Shown one piece after another: positions 12,170-23,500 of a stretch of DNA of 64,000 nt. Within the stretch, counting starts at the first letter, position 1, and the number at the start of each line of letters is the position of its first letter. Source of the stretch: Diphasiastrum complanatum (taxonomy: Eukaryota; Streptophyta; Lycopodiopsida; Lycopodiales; Lycopodiaceae); contig MU832042.1 of assembly GCA_029204225.1 (NCBI GenBank), forward strand, positions 26,233 to 90,232, given 5' to 3'. A program made the translations under genes and the position numbers. Under the pieces are notes generated by a model. The model worked only from the letters and a program-made list of their open reading frames with translations. It ran no database searches and was not told the origin of the DNA.

Positions 12170-13260
12170 GCAATGTAATTGGAAAATGTCGTAACACTTT
12201 TCTTGGCACTTTATCTCCTTGTACGTCATCTCGATAACATAAAGTGTTACACGTTGGACATTGAAGTTGTGCTAAATGCTCACCTTTGTATAAAACATGA
12301 TCTTTTGGACATGCATATATTGTGTCGTAATCCATCCCAAGCACGTTTATCAACTGTCGTGTTTTAGGAATCACATTTTCTTTCGGAAGTATTATATGCA
12401 ATAACTTGAAAAGAAATAAAAATGTGTGCTTTTAGAAGAGACAAAAAGATCAACTTGTAAAATAAGCTGTAAAATAAATATATTGTGTTATGCGTTAAGT
12501 ACTTGAATAATGCTTCTTGGTTTCCAAGGGGAGGCTCGAACCTGAGACCAAAGAAACTTTGGATGTCAAGCTAACCAACTGAGCCAACCCCGTTGGGTAG
12601 TACTTGAATAATGATGTGACACTATGATCACTCCATTTGCATGTTGCTTGAAGGTTTAGAATAAGAATTGACATCGCTAGTCTCGAAATAGATGCTCCCA
12701 GATATAAAGGGGTGTCTGCCTCTTTGGGTACTAAAAATCTTGCCCTCATCCATGTCAAATTGTTCGTGATCTCCATCTTCGTTAGAAGATGCGTGTGTAA
12801 CATCATTCATATTTGTTTCAAAGTAAGATTCAAACATATTGTGCATTTCATCATGTTGTACCTCATCATCATCATCATTAGAAATGAGTGCATTACTCTT
12901 TTCTCTAATTGTATTTGCCTCTTGAATTTGTTTCCTTCTTTGTTCTCTCATACGTATCAAAACTTGACAATGATTGTAACTAAACACGGATGGATCAACT
13001 CCATGGAATGGCATTCGATTTATTGGCTACACACATTAAATAAATTCAATAAATAACATACATAGAGTGATGAGCATTATAATAGAGTACAAAAAAACAA
13101 TCATATAAAATTAACAAATGTCAATGTCTTCCAAATTTGATGGTTGACCCTCATTTTTTCATCCAAACTTCCACAAATGATTTTCAACAATGCATCTGTC
13201 ACGATGCATGTGCACCATATTTTATTTTGAAAATAGTTTTTCTACAAGAAACAAAAATTA
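12170..13260 (-). pseudogene. CACTA (En/Spm) TNP2 transposase, N-terminal remnant
   Basis: On the minus strand the order is as follows. A degraded transposase-associated Cys/His motif lies at about 13260-13130 (an IVENHLWKFG-like HL block). An exon follows at about 13040-12600 with an acidic linker and LGASISRLAMSILILNL. After an intron, an exon at 12401-12170 carries ILPKENVIPKTR, then CPKD, then CPTCNTLCYRDD, then KVPRKVLRHFP. The same string of landmarks occurs in the plus-strand TNP2 at 37.9-38.6 kb, so the two are paralogous copies. A frameshift near 12710 splits the first exon. The rest of TNP2 is cut off at 12170 by the Copia relic. No SET-domain insert is present between the Cys/His motif and TNP2, unlike the 36-kb copy. 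Confidence 0.8.
12513..12598 (-). mobile_element. 86-bp tRNA-derived SINE, copy 1, with 15-bp TSD
   Basis: Read on the minus strand this starts CCCAACGGGGTTGGC and carries an exact A box (TGGCTCAGTTGG). About 34 nt later comes a near-consensus B box (GGTTCGAGCC), and the element ends in CCAAGAAG. Between the boxes is a hairpin, CCAAAG-TTT-CTTTGG. The body is flanked by an exact 15-bp duplication AGTACTTGAATAATG (12498-12512 and 12599-12613), the mark of target-primed retroposition. It is too degenerate to fold as a working tRNA, and I see no extra 3' module beyond the tRNA-like head. It sits at the exon-intron junction of the CACTA remnant. Alternative: a tRNA retro-pseudogene. Confidence 0.88.
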
Positions 13261-13299
13261 AGTACATGTCACTTTAGCATAATATTCCAAGTCTTGTTT

Positions 13300-14900
13300 G
13301 ACTTATAGTAATAAATTCTTTATCAACGTACAAACATGTATATCATTTACTCTATTGACTTGAGTAGTGTCTTCATCACTAACTGATCTAAATGTAAGTC
13401 ATCTCCTTGTGGTAAACTGCATATATGCACAAGTACAAACACAAATAACATAAAATTAGTCAATTTAGAATAAAGTTGATTCTTATGTTTTGATTTTTAA
13501 ATAATATGATTCTTATATGTAGATTCTTATATGATTCTTTTGCACCTTGTTGTAGATTATAAACGCGCGTTCATCCTTTTTTTTGTTATTGTAGGTATGA
13601 AACTCTAACTCTAATATGTATTAAAGTTTTGTAATTGATTTTTTTTTCTACTTCATTTCAACATATTTTTGGATTAAGACGTATTTAGGAGTTGGCTCCA
13701 ACTAAGTTTGGAGGCCATCTTGTAAATGTTGTGACAACTCCTCTTGGCTGATCCACATAAAACGACAATAAAATCAAGGTATTCAACTACATAAACTTAT
13801 AGAGGCTACTTGGACTTGCACCTCTAAAATAACTAACAAGATCGACATGAGTAAAACTTGCATATTGGGACTTTTACTATATGTACAGTTTTCTCTTTGT
13901 AATCTAAAACTTTTGTTGTGACATTGCAAACAACACGTCATATAGCTAGTCTATTTCCATTCACCAAACCGATTCCCTAAGAAACACTTGTCTACAAAAT
14001 TTTGTTGCATCTCATCTATGTACATGTCATCGACTAGAAGTATTATCTATACTATTAGATGATAGGAGCATAGAGATGATGAGTTCCCTAAATATGTCCC
14101 TTAACTTTATCATGCACTCAACATAGAAAAAAGAACAAAGGATCTATTCCATATGTAGAGCCCTCAACTATTCAGATCTTACAAAAGTTACAGAAGGGAT
14201 TTACAAGTTCTCCATTATATCCATTAGCTAAAAAAGAATGGTCAAAATGCACATCAAATCACTGAATAGTCCTTCAATGAGTAAAGGCGCTCGCAAAGTC
14301 CTCCTTTCCTCTCTTCAAAGTCAAGGATTTAACTTTAATCATGCTACAAAGGACATTAAAGAAAAACTTGAGGTAGAATACATGATTGAAGTAATTGGAA
14401 TTATCCAAAGCAAAGGTAAGGAAAGATGCAATGAAGGAGCTTCATGTGGAGAGCAGTGGTGGAGATGGATTAAGCCCTAATTTTGTATGAATTCCGATTG
14501 GGTTTACTTCTTAAATCATGCCTTTTGGTGCGTGTCCACATATTATGAACTATGAGATTGATCATTCGAAAGGATCTTAGTTGGATAAGCCTACTACTGA
14601 AAACCTACAAACTTGAAACCAAAAACATTCTGAAAACGACTAATCTGTTGATTTGATGACTAAAGCAAGTGGCATCTACTGTCTCCTTGCCTGGAAGGAG
14701 CTTTGATACTATGTTAACCGATATCTCAAGCCTATTTATAATTAACAAAGATCCACAGCTCGACCTAATCGAGACAAGCTAGTCAAACGCTATCATAAGG
14801 GGGGTAATATAATTAAGCATCAGGTGTGTTGAATTCCGATCCACATAGTCCCCCTATTCAAATCAACTTCACCTCATTGACTACTCACTTTTGCCACAAA
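13300..14900. other. intergenic DNA with faint Copia traces
   Basis: No gene is supported. The plus frame 14238-14480 (80 residues) has no known motif. Near 14698-14712 the plus strand reads GAGCTTTGATACTATG, whose complement resembles a mutated Copia primer-binding site (TAGTATCAAAGC), so an old minus-strand Copia 5' end may lie here. This is weak. Confidence 0.35.
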
Positions 14901-14904
14901 AGAT

Positions 14905-15055
14905 CTCTTTCCAATCACTGGAGGTGATTGGCGAATGTTCACTCCCTGGAGCAGCAGGATAAGGATCCAAAACCAACATCTTTGATCCTCTTTCCAATCA
15001 CTGGAGGTGATTGGAGCATATTCACTCCCTAGAGCAACAGGATAAGGATCCAAAT
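14905..15055. repeat. tandem duplication carrying a hairpin, about 84-bp period
   Basis: Two copies (about 14905-14971 and 14989-15055) of a block running from CTCTTTCCAATCAC to CAGGATAAGGATCCAAA. Each contains a perfect 8-bp inverted repeat, CCAATCAC-TGGAG-GTGATTGG. The copies differ at only a few positions. Function unknown. Confidence 0.85.
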
Positions 15056-15376
15056 TCCTCAATTGCAGTATTCCTCATAGTAGCCAGACCTTGAAGTGTA
15101 AGGTCCAAATGACATGAAAAACGTGAACCCATGTTCAATTAGGCTGTTCATAGTTGTGAATTGTCCATAGCATATGTACTGAAAGCCTGATCTTCAACCA
15201 ATATTCCCAGAACCAACTTTATCATTCTGGAACATGCTTCTTTCGCGCTCTAAACTTCATGCTGTTCACAGGGGAAGCACAAAATGGGTTTTGCTTACAC
15301 TAACCAATAGTCAGGCAAACAACATGCTTCTAAGTTAGTAAAATTAGCTAATAGCAAATGATTAGTGTATCAAAAC

Positions 15377-16190
15377 CATAGTTGCAGCGAATCGCGATTC
15401 GCTGGGACTGCGATTCGCGGGTCGCGATTCTACGAATCGCGATTCGCGACCCAGAATCGCAAAAAAAAAAAAAAAAAAAAAAATTGGAAAAATAGCTTAT
15501 TGCTGAAATTTTTTAGGGGATCAATTGTCAAACCAGCGTTTTGCCTCTCATAAGTGCAGTAGATGAGGCACAAACAGATCTTATTTTCAGTAGCTATCCG
15601 GTTGTCATTTGCTCTGGTTTTCAGTAAATGTTAATGCTACAGTTTGGACTATCAACTGTATGGATGATGATCACTTTTGCAATTGGTTCACTGGAGATGT
15701 GAGTGCAATGTACATACAGTTGGGGGCATAAATATTGGGCCCTTCTCGGCGCGCATTTGGACCCCATTTTTATCTAAGGGGGGCGGTGGCATTTTTATCT
15801 ACAGTGTCTATAGGGGGTTCGGGGGACAGTAGCCCCCCGGGAAACGGAGGGTTCGGGGGGCGGTAGCCCCCTGGTGGGGGGTTTGGGGGGCAACGCCCCC
15901 CAACGGCGGGGTCCAGGGGCTTCCGGTAGACCCCGGCCCCGACGGTAAGGTCTCTTCATGATTTGGCCTTCCAACTCCCCGAGTGAAAACACACTTTTTG
16001 GTGTTTCGCACCCGAAACAGTCGGCAAACTACACAATCATAATCCCCTCGATCAGAGCTTTCATCTGATACCCATATTGCCTAAAAAAATTTCAAAAAAA
16101 AAAAAAAAACAAAAATTGATTCTACACGATTCTGGGAAAATCCCGAATCGCCAATCGGAATCGCGATTCGGGAATCGCGCTGCAACTATG
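15377..16190. mobile_element. complete non-autonomous hAT-like element, 814 bp
   Basis: The element begins CATAGTTGCAGCG and ends CGCTGCAACTATG, so it has terminal inverted repeats. These extend imperfectly for roughly 90 bp as GAATCGCGATTCG-type sequence. It is flanked by an exact 8-bp duplication, ATCAAAAC, at 15369-15376 and 16191-16198. An 8-bp TSD with CA..TG ends is typical of the hAT superfamily. The inside holds A-runs next to both inverted ends and a G/C-rich repeat block, with no transposase. Short open frames inside (15795-16011, minus) come from the G/C repeats. It would need a transposase in trans. Confidence 0.88.
15816..15945. repeat. G/C-rich repeats inside the hAT-like element
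   Basis: Three imperfect units of the form GGGTTCGGGGGGCGGTAGCC with CCCCC blocks follow one another, each able to fold on itself (GGGGGC/GCCCCC). This is the most GC-rich stretch of the window and contrasts sharply with the AT-rich host DNA. Similar G/C blocks are known to me inside other plant hAT-type elements, but I cannot check that here. Confidence 0.75.
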
Positions 16191-16199
16191 ATCAAAACA

Positions 16200-18630
16200 T
16201 AAATGAATCTCTAAAAATTCCATTGGTGCTGGTCTTGGATATAAATGATGTAAATGTAGCTCAAAGAAGTGGCCATGATGGTTGAAAACCACTAGGATAG
16301 AGTTCTTTTCAAGCAAAATTTCAAAAAGCGAAATCAAATGTATGCATCTGGATTCCTGAAGAAAAGGCTTTGATACCAAATTTTGCACCCCCAAGGATCT
16401 CTATCTCTGAAGTTCATGCAACAAAAAATCAGATTGCTTACTCACCAGCCAGTAATAGCATCAATCCTGATTCACCCCTAGATTGGAGCTGCTGATATTG
16501 TGCGCCCATGAGCATCACAATCAAACTTGAAACAGTGAATACAAGGCATTGTAAGCAAACTGACAGGTGAAAGCTATACTTCAAGAAAAGTACTTCTGAA
16601 TCTGAAAACAAAACAAAGAAAGCAACACCAAACCAATTTTTCCATTCATTATACCCTCCAACCGAATGGCTGCAAAAGGTGTGATGGGATCCGAAAGCAC
16701 GGTATCAATCTTTGATAGTGTAGCAAAAGGTTCATTCCTCACCACCGCACTGATTCCACATTATAACAATGGTGATGTTATCCAAAAAAGCTTCTAAGCC
16801 AAAAAGGACTTACTTTGAAGTAAAAGAAATCAGGTAAGATGATTGGTTCACATGTTCAACTAGTTAATGCTAACTAAATTTTGAAAACACCTTTCCCTAT
16901 CCCTACATCCATGTAGGATGTGGTCATTTTGAATGCAGTAGAGCAACATCGTAAGGAGTGTGGCAAAAGATCCCACATTCTGTAAGAAACATCATCTTTA
17001 ATTACTTCTGATCTTATAAAACAGCAATAAGAGTTTTTAACTGATATGTTTTGTATGTGAAGAACGAAACGTGTCCCATACGCACATCCGCAATGTGGGA
17101 GCGAAAGAGTAATGGGTATCAATGATAATGACTAGCTTCATTTGCAACTAGGAACTCATGATGGAAACCTAGCTGAGCAAATGTTTCTGAAAGAAGTATG
17201 CATTCCTGCCCCTAGAAAAGGCAAGCTAAAATATCTGCGTTTGCTGCCAAACTACGCCAAAAGGACAAGTGAAGGTCCATCCCACCAATCCTACAGCTGC
17301 TAAGTGAGCAAGCGTCATAGTGTCGTTCACCAGATTCAAAGAATTTCAGTCTTCCATGAACATAGAATTGGGTCCACCAGCATGAAGCATTTGTTCATAC
17401 AAAGCAGGCCTGAACAGGCAGCATACACAACTGCTTATCTTGCCTATCTAGGGCTTTAGAAACATTGCCCAAGTGCTCAAGAGAACCTTTTGAAAAGCCC
17501 CATTTTGCATCTGAGTACATAAGTAGAACATTGATCCACATTTTGTGTCAGCGAGGAACAAAGGGAGGTGAAAGTCTGCATTATATCAAAGATAATTTTG
17601 ATTTACTAACAAGAAGATGGTAAGTGAGTGAGGTCGTCAAAGTATGTCCACCAGCTATTTACTGATCAAGAACTATATAATGTCAAGATAAAGAGTCCAG
17701 CATCCAAGGTAGTGAAAATGTGCAGTCCGTACACACTCTGATCAACAAACCTTGTAGGCCAATTTTCTTGTAGACATGTGTAAACATGTCTCAATCACAG
17801 TTGCAGAGGAACTGTGAAGGTGCAGGTGGGAACATTCTCTTTGTAGAGGGACAAGTTCCCACCCATAACTTTCCCCACGGTACCGGCCCCTTTCCACATT
17901 CCCTAGACAGCTTGAGGTCTGGGCACATTTATGCCGTCCCAACCCAGATATTTTAAATTTTCTGTTATGTATTGTTTGAGCGCTTTAAAATCAAAATTTC
18001 CAATTTTTACAAACATAAAGCAGCAATGTGGTGCACGCACGCCAGATGTTCCCCCATTCCTGTTCCCTAGCAACTATGGTCTCGACTCTCAATGCCTCTG
18101 TGGCATGGCTCATATGAGCCAATCTAATTGAACTATTGGCTTGGTTTTGGTCAGGATACGGTTGTTTACGTACCTGCACAAAGACCCAAGCAATTTAAGA
18201 TACACTTAAAAGCCTTTTGAAAGTGACTAAAACCTCTACAGTAAAATAACAAGACATAGTTCTAGAGCTAAGATAAAATAATAATTATATGCCAACTTTG
18301 TGTGAGCAAGACATAAAGGGTATGTGATCACAGTGCAGTCTATTTTACTCATAATCCAGCCATCAAGTCTGCTGCTGTACGGCATAAGGTACAGCCCTCA
18401 CCAAGCTTGCATGTTTGCATCAGTACACCAAATTATGGATAACAAGAGGATTGGATTCTTGATCCAATAATGATTAAGCAGAATTGAGGAATTCTGAATT
18501 CAAAAATTGAGAATGAATAGTCTCCTAGAATCTAAGACATACCATTCCACTTCTGTTCTTGCAAATCTGGCTAGCAACAGCGATGTGGTATAGTGATTAG
18601 ATGTTTTGCAGATTTCATGTAGTAATTGTA
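16200..18630. other. intergenic DNA 3' of the PPR gene
   Basis: No coding region is supported over about 2.4 kb. The plus-strand string GGCTTTGATACCA near 16365 has a complement resembling a Copia primer-binding site, but no LTR pair or gag accompanies it. The small frames around 17742-18179 overlap on both strands without motifs. The last few hundred bases should include the 3' UTR of the PPR gene, which is transcribed toward this region. Confidence 0.5.
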
Positions 18631-18635
18631 AAACT

Positions 18636-20444
18636 TCACAAAATTTGTTCTCTCTCCACTATGGAATGAGCAGGTTGCTTGTTCACTCCTCTTTTGTCCA
18701 TTGACTGTCTTAAATTGACTTTTTCATTCCACCTGCCAGCTGCAGCATACATGTTTGAGAGCATCACATAAGCAGCAGATTCTTGCGGTTGCAATTGAAA
18801 AATATGTGCAGTGACGGATTCTGCTAACTCCAAATTGCCATGCACTTTACAAGCCCCAAGCAAAGCCTTCCACAGCTTCACGTCAGGTGAAAGTGGCATT
18901 GTTGTCAGGTAGTTATATGCCTCTTGCAAACGACCAGAACGACCAAACAAATCGATCATACAGCCATAATGCTCCAACATTGGGGTAAGCTTGTATTCAA
19001 TAAACATGGATTCAAATAGAGAGCATCCTTCATCCAACAAACCCACATGGCTGCACCCAGTAAGAACACTTACAAATGTCACCTCATCTGGTTCTATGCT
19101 TTCATGCTGCATCAGCCTAAATAAATGAAATGCCTCAGCACCATCTCCATGCGTTGTGTAGGATGCGATCATGGCAGTCCAAGAAATGGTGTCGCGTTCA
19201 GGCATTTCATCAAAAACTTTGCGTGCATCTTTCAAACTACCACATTTCCCATACATATCAATTAGAGCATTGCTCACAAAGATGTCTTTCTCAAAACCTG
19301 CATCCAGGATGTCAGCATGGGCCTGCTTTCCTTCTTGTAGGGCTGCAGTGCTGGCACAAGCATTAAGAAGTGAGACAAAGGTCACCTTGTCTGGCTTCAG
19401 GCCTTCCTGCTTCATTCTTTCACAAAGTTCAATAGCCTCTTTGAACTTTTTATGCTTAACAAATCCTGCAGTTATTGTTGTCCATGATATGACGTCTCTT
19501 CTGGGTATTGCCATGAGTACATCACGTGCCTGGTCCAAACAACCACATTTCGCATACAAATTAATGAGCGCATTTCCCACGAAGATGTCAGAAAGTAACC
19601 CACATTCAAGAATTTCTGCATGGACTTGCTTTCCATACTCTAGGGCTTTTAGATTAGCACATGCATTGAGAGCATACACAAAGGCTAGTCCATCTGCTTT
19701 CAGACCTTCCCGTTTCATTTGATGAAACAGTTTTAAAGCCTCCTTGCTATCTCCATGCTTGATGGATCCACCAATTATGGTTGTAAAAGAAATAACATCT
19801 CTTCTATTCATTGAACCAAAAACTTCATGCGCATCCCTTGGACTGTGACACTTAATATACATGTCAAGAAGAGCATTCAAAACAAAAACGTCAGAGCCAT
19901 ATCCAGAGTTGACAACATCAATGTGAATCTGCTTTCCCTGCTCAAGAGCTCCTGCATTAGCACATGCCATGAGAAGACTAACAAAGGTTCTACCATCTGG
20001 TTTCAAACATTCAATTTTCATCTGCTTCAACAGCATCAATGCTGATTCGTAATTGCCTTGTTTTGCATATCCTGCAATGAGTGCATTCCATGAGGTTAAA
20101 GTCCGATTTGGCATGTTGACAAAGACATTCAATGCATCCACCAAACCATCACATCTGGTGTACATGCTCACAAGGGTATTTGCCACAAAGATGTTGGATT
20201 CAAACCCAAGCTCTACAACATGTGCGTGCACTTGCTTTCCATCTTCCAATGCTTTCATTTTGCCACACTCTTGCAAAAGACGAACATATGTGAAAGAAAT
20301 AGCCTTTGTATCCTGAGAATCCATCAGATTCAAATGCTGCAATGCCTTCTCCAAACTTCCCTGCTTGTAAAAGTTAGTCACTTTCTTGACAGCCTCCGCA
20401 ATTGTATGAGAACAACGCACAGCTAATTTTTCAATTTGCACCAT
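18636..20444 (-). CDS. PLS-class pentatricopeptide repeat protein with E-type C-terminus
   Basis: This is an intact, intronless 602-residue ORF. In plants such proteins bind organellar RNA and guide C-to-U editing or processing in chloroplasts or mitochondria. About four successive blocks of roughly 100 residues are visible, each with the P-L-S signature: a GKQVHA-type segment, then DIFVGNALINLYAKCG-type, then DVISWTTI-type, then an MKQEGLKPDKVTFVSLL-type segment. After them comes an E-type region (LWKALLGACKVHGNLELAE, AAYVMLSNMYAAAGRW). The protein ends a few residues beyond where E2 would start and has no DYW deaminase domain, so editing would need a partner in trans. An in-frame TAG stands seven codons before the ATG, which supports the start. 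The N-terminus is not an obvious transit peptide by eye. It is the only clearly intact host gene in the window. Confidence 0.93.
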   Translation of the reverse strand: MVQIEKLAVRCSHTIAEAVKKVTNFYKQGSLEKALQHLNLMDSQDTKAISFTYVRLLQECGKMKALEDGKQVHAHVVELGFESNIFVANTLVSMYTRCDGLVDALNVFVNMPNRTLTSWNALIAGYAKQGNYESALMLLKQMKIECLKPDGRTFVSLLMACANAGALEQGKQIHIDVVNSGYGSDVFVLNALLDMYIKCHSPRDAHEVFGSMNRRDVISFTTIIGGSIKHGDSKEALKLFHQMKREGLKADGLAFVYALNACANLKALEYGKQVHAEILECGLLSDIFVGNALINLYAKCGCLDQARDVLMAIPRRDVISWTTITAGFVKHKKFKEAIELCERMKQEGLKPDKVTFVSLLNACASTAALQEGKQAHADILDAGFEKDIFVSNALIDMYGKCGSLKDARKVFDEMPERDTISWTAMIASYTTHGDGAEAFHLFRLMQHESIEPDEVTFVSVLTGCSHVGLLDEGCSLFESMFIEYKLTPMLEHYGCMIDLFGRSGRLQEAYNYLTTMPLSPDVKLWKALLGACKVHGNLELAESVTAHIFQLQPQESAAYVMLSNMYAAAGRWNEKVNLRQSMDKRGVNKQPAHSIVEREQIL

Positions 20445-20465
20445 ATAATCCTTGTAATTGTCTAA

Positions 20466-20549
20466 CTACAGCAACCTGTTCTTGTATCCATACAAGCTTG
20501 TGACATTGTGAGGCTGAAATTGCTCCGTGTCTGTGCCATCCGGTTCCAT
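20466..20549 (-). CDS. upstream ORF of 27 codons before the PPR gene
   Basis: A short ATG-to-TAG frame (MEPDGTDTEQF...) ends about 21 bp before the PPR start codon. If it lies in the transcript leader it could lower or tune PPR translation. It may equally be a chance ORF; its codons show no family resemblance. Confidence 0.35.
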   Translation of the reverse strand: MEPDGTDTEQFQPHNVTSLYGYKNRLL

Positions 20550-23500
20550 TGCAAATAAAACCAGCTTCATCTGCAATTCCAAAACATGTTGATCAGCTTG
20601 GTAACAGCATTATCTGCATCAAAATCATTTGCAAAGCAAACATTGAAGATGCTACGCACTACAAAATATGTAAAAACCATCAGATAGATTTCAAAGGCAA
20701 CAGTGTATTTATACAGCCATCAGAAACCCCAACATCTAAAGTGCTCCCTAAGAACTTGGTATTGCTTAATCAATGCTCCCAACAATCGTGAATACTAAAC
20801 CCTAAACCATGTTCTTAGCAATAGGAGTTGATGGGAGCATTAACTAAGGAAGAATTCGTTCTCACAACCTTCAGTCAGCACTCAAGATTCAAACGTGATT
20901 TGTGTAAGATAAAAAAATTTGTCTTTTTTCAGGTGTTTTGTGCAAACTGGCCACACACAGGCATATGCTGCACATGCAAGCCTGTCGCAATACATCCTTG
21001 ATGTCATAAATGCTCAAAAATAGATGCGTTTCAAACCCATGAGAAATTTCAAGTTATGATCCAAAACAACAAATATAGATGGAAGAAAGGGAAAGAAACC
21101 CTAAAAAGAGTTGACAATCGAGAGGAATAAAAAGAGCTGACATGGATATTAATACAGTATACTTAAGGTTCTTCCAAAGAAGAAACCCTAACTATTACTC
21201 TCACCTACTCCACATGCTAACTTGAGCTTACTGATCTCTCATAGTATTGGCAATTTCCTTTGCGTGGGCCTCTCTTGCCCCTTTCAGCACGTGAGATGAA
21301 TGGCAAGTGAATGACAGGCAACGGACATCCCTCTTTCACACCTACCCAATAAGTGTTAAATGGAGTGTTGCTAGCTGATTGGCCAGTTTGAATCCCTACC
21401 ATGTCATTGGTCCATTTTCCTTAAGTTGCTCCTGGAAACTCAACATGCCATGCAAGGTCCTCAGATCCAAAAAAATCGCTGCCCCTATGTGGCAAGGGGA
21501 CCACGCCACCTCATGTGCCACACGGTGGCATATCAAGGTAAGCATGAAAGGGGAAAGGGCCTTATTTTTCCAATGGACCAATCATAACTCCATTTTGAAT
21601 TAGGGACTTGTCAGGCAGCTCAATGTGAAAACACTCCCAAATGAGACTTAAAGTTCTATTTAAAGTCTTCAAGAAAGATATATTTGCAAGGCTGCAACTT
21701 CAAGTGTAATGCTAGATTGTGATCTTGATAGAAAAATTGGCCGCCTCATTGTAACACCATGACCGACTTTTGAAGATCATCAAGTAGTTTGCTGGTTCGC
21801 ATAATATTGGAGCAGTACTTTGTGTTATGGGTTCATCGAGGCCCATTAGTGCCTTAATTCTAATTCCCTAATGAAGTGTTCGTTGAGGTAGATTCATTGA
21901 TGGAGCAGTGTGGGAGCCCGTTAGGCTAGTTCATCATGGGCACGCTCCTATGGTCCTATTAGGTTAGCTTTGATCATTATAATTGGCATTTATGACAACC
22001 TCAATGCTCAATATGGTGATTATAATTATGTTTCAAAAATAACCCAAATCTTGGTTATAAGGAAATTGTGAAACGGCCCTATGACACTCCATGGTTTATT
22101 GTACCAATTGATCTTATCACTAAAATCTGTCCTATAAACAAGATTTTTGTCCTTAAAAAACATTCCAACCAAAATCATGTAGAGAAAAATCTTGTCTTCA
22201 TCTTAATCTGTAGTAATGGGAGCCAAGACAGTGAGATCCTTGAAAGCTCGAAAATTTCATCCAACTGATTGTTCCATACTATAGGTGGACTTGGCTTTCC
22301 TTTCTTACTTCTCAGTTTTTAGCCATAACTATTTTGCCGTGCTTGTGTGCTCATCTATGGTGAGTGCTTGGTGATTGGATTTGCAAGTAATCAATCCTCA
22401 ATTTTTCATAGTCGTTCACCACCCTACAATCCCTATATTAACGTGCATGAAGACTCCCGTATATCCGTTTCACACAAACAAGACACAAAACTGAAAAATT
22501 TGGCTTTTACAGCGCCCAAAAGTCTGGAAATTTGCTAGAAATGACCAAAAACATGCCATGCGAATTTCCAAACACTGTTCTAATCCTTATGATAGTCAAA
22601 AGATTCTTAAAACATGCTCCTTCAAAAAACTAACTGGGAATACACAATGCACATTTACCCCTTTGGAAAGATCTAGTTGACTGACTGCTGGAGAGCATCC
22701 AAATTTGACAAACAACGTAAACCCCAAGTGTCACAGCTTCCCTCTCAGAAGCCCAGCCTTCAATCAACAAACTACATGTGCAGACAGACTAGCATGCTGC
22801 AGGGCAAAGAGTCGTTCATTTTCAGGAAAAAAACAAGCAATCTAACCAACTACGCATACCAAAATTAAAATGCATTTCAAGGTATACCAGTTTTTTTTCT
22901 GAAATGACATCTGGTGGAGATTCTTTTGTCCGCAAAGCCTGCGAAAGACAGTCCAGAACTCCTGACTGACCTTTGACAACAGTCTGCCCACCTCTGCAGA
23001 GACTCTACTTGAGGGAAAAGAAACGGCTTCTTGTTCACCGAAAATGGGATAAATCATAACATTGTTAAAACCCTAAACTAGTAAGTGAAAATCTTTGAAA
23101 AAATGGTATGATGTAGTGCTGCATGGGAAAAGTTGATTATCTTTTAATGATAATGCATTTGTCCCCTATTGATGATGGATTGGTCTTTGAGTAAATGGAA
23201 TTTCAAGGATTCGGATCTTTATATAGGCAAATACCTATGCTTGTGTACCCTTGGTATATTGGGTAATTCCCACGTCCTATAAAATGCCACCTTCAAAATC
23301 GCGCACCCTAGAGCCTGAGATGACTACTAGTCCTTATGGCTAATAAGAGCATCCATCATCACAATTAGGATTGTACTGGATCCTTAACCATTAATTGAGG
23401 TATCTCTCTACTGTTGGTCAAGGTTTGGTCAATTGGGTCTAACTGAGCACATAATAATTATATATGTCTCGAGAAACTCCTAATATCCAATGCAACTTAG

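Noticed and set aside
18578-18600. tRNA-like A box (TGGTATAGTGATTAG)
   Set aside because: No B box or foldable tRNA follows, so it is probably chance.
19171-19722. 183-codon plus-strand ORF opposite the PPR gene
   Set aside because: It is the antisense shadow of the repeated PPR blocks. The minus frame has clear PPR signatures and this one has none.
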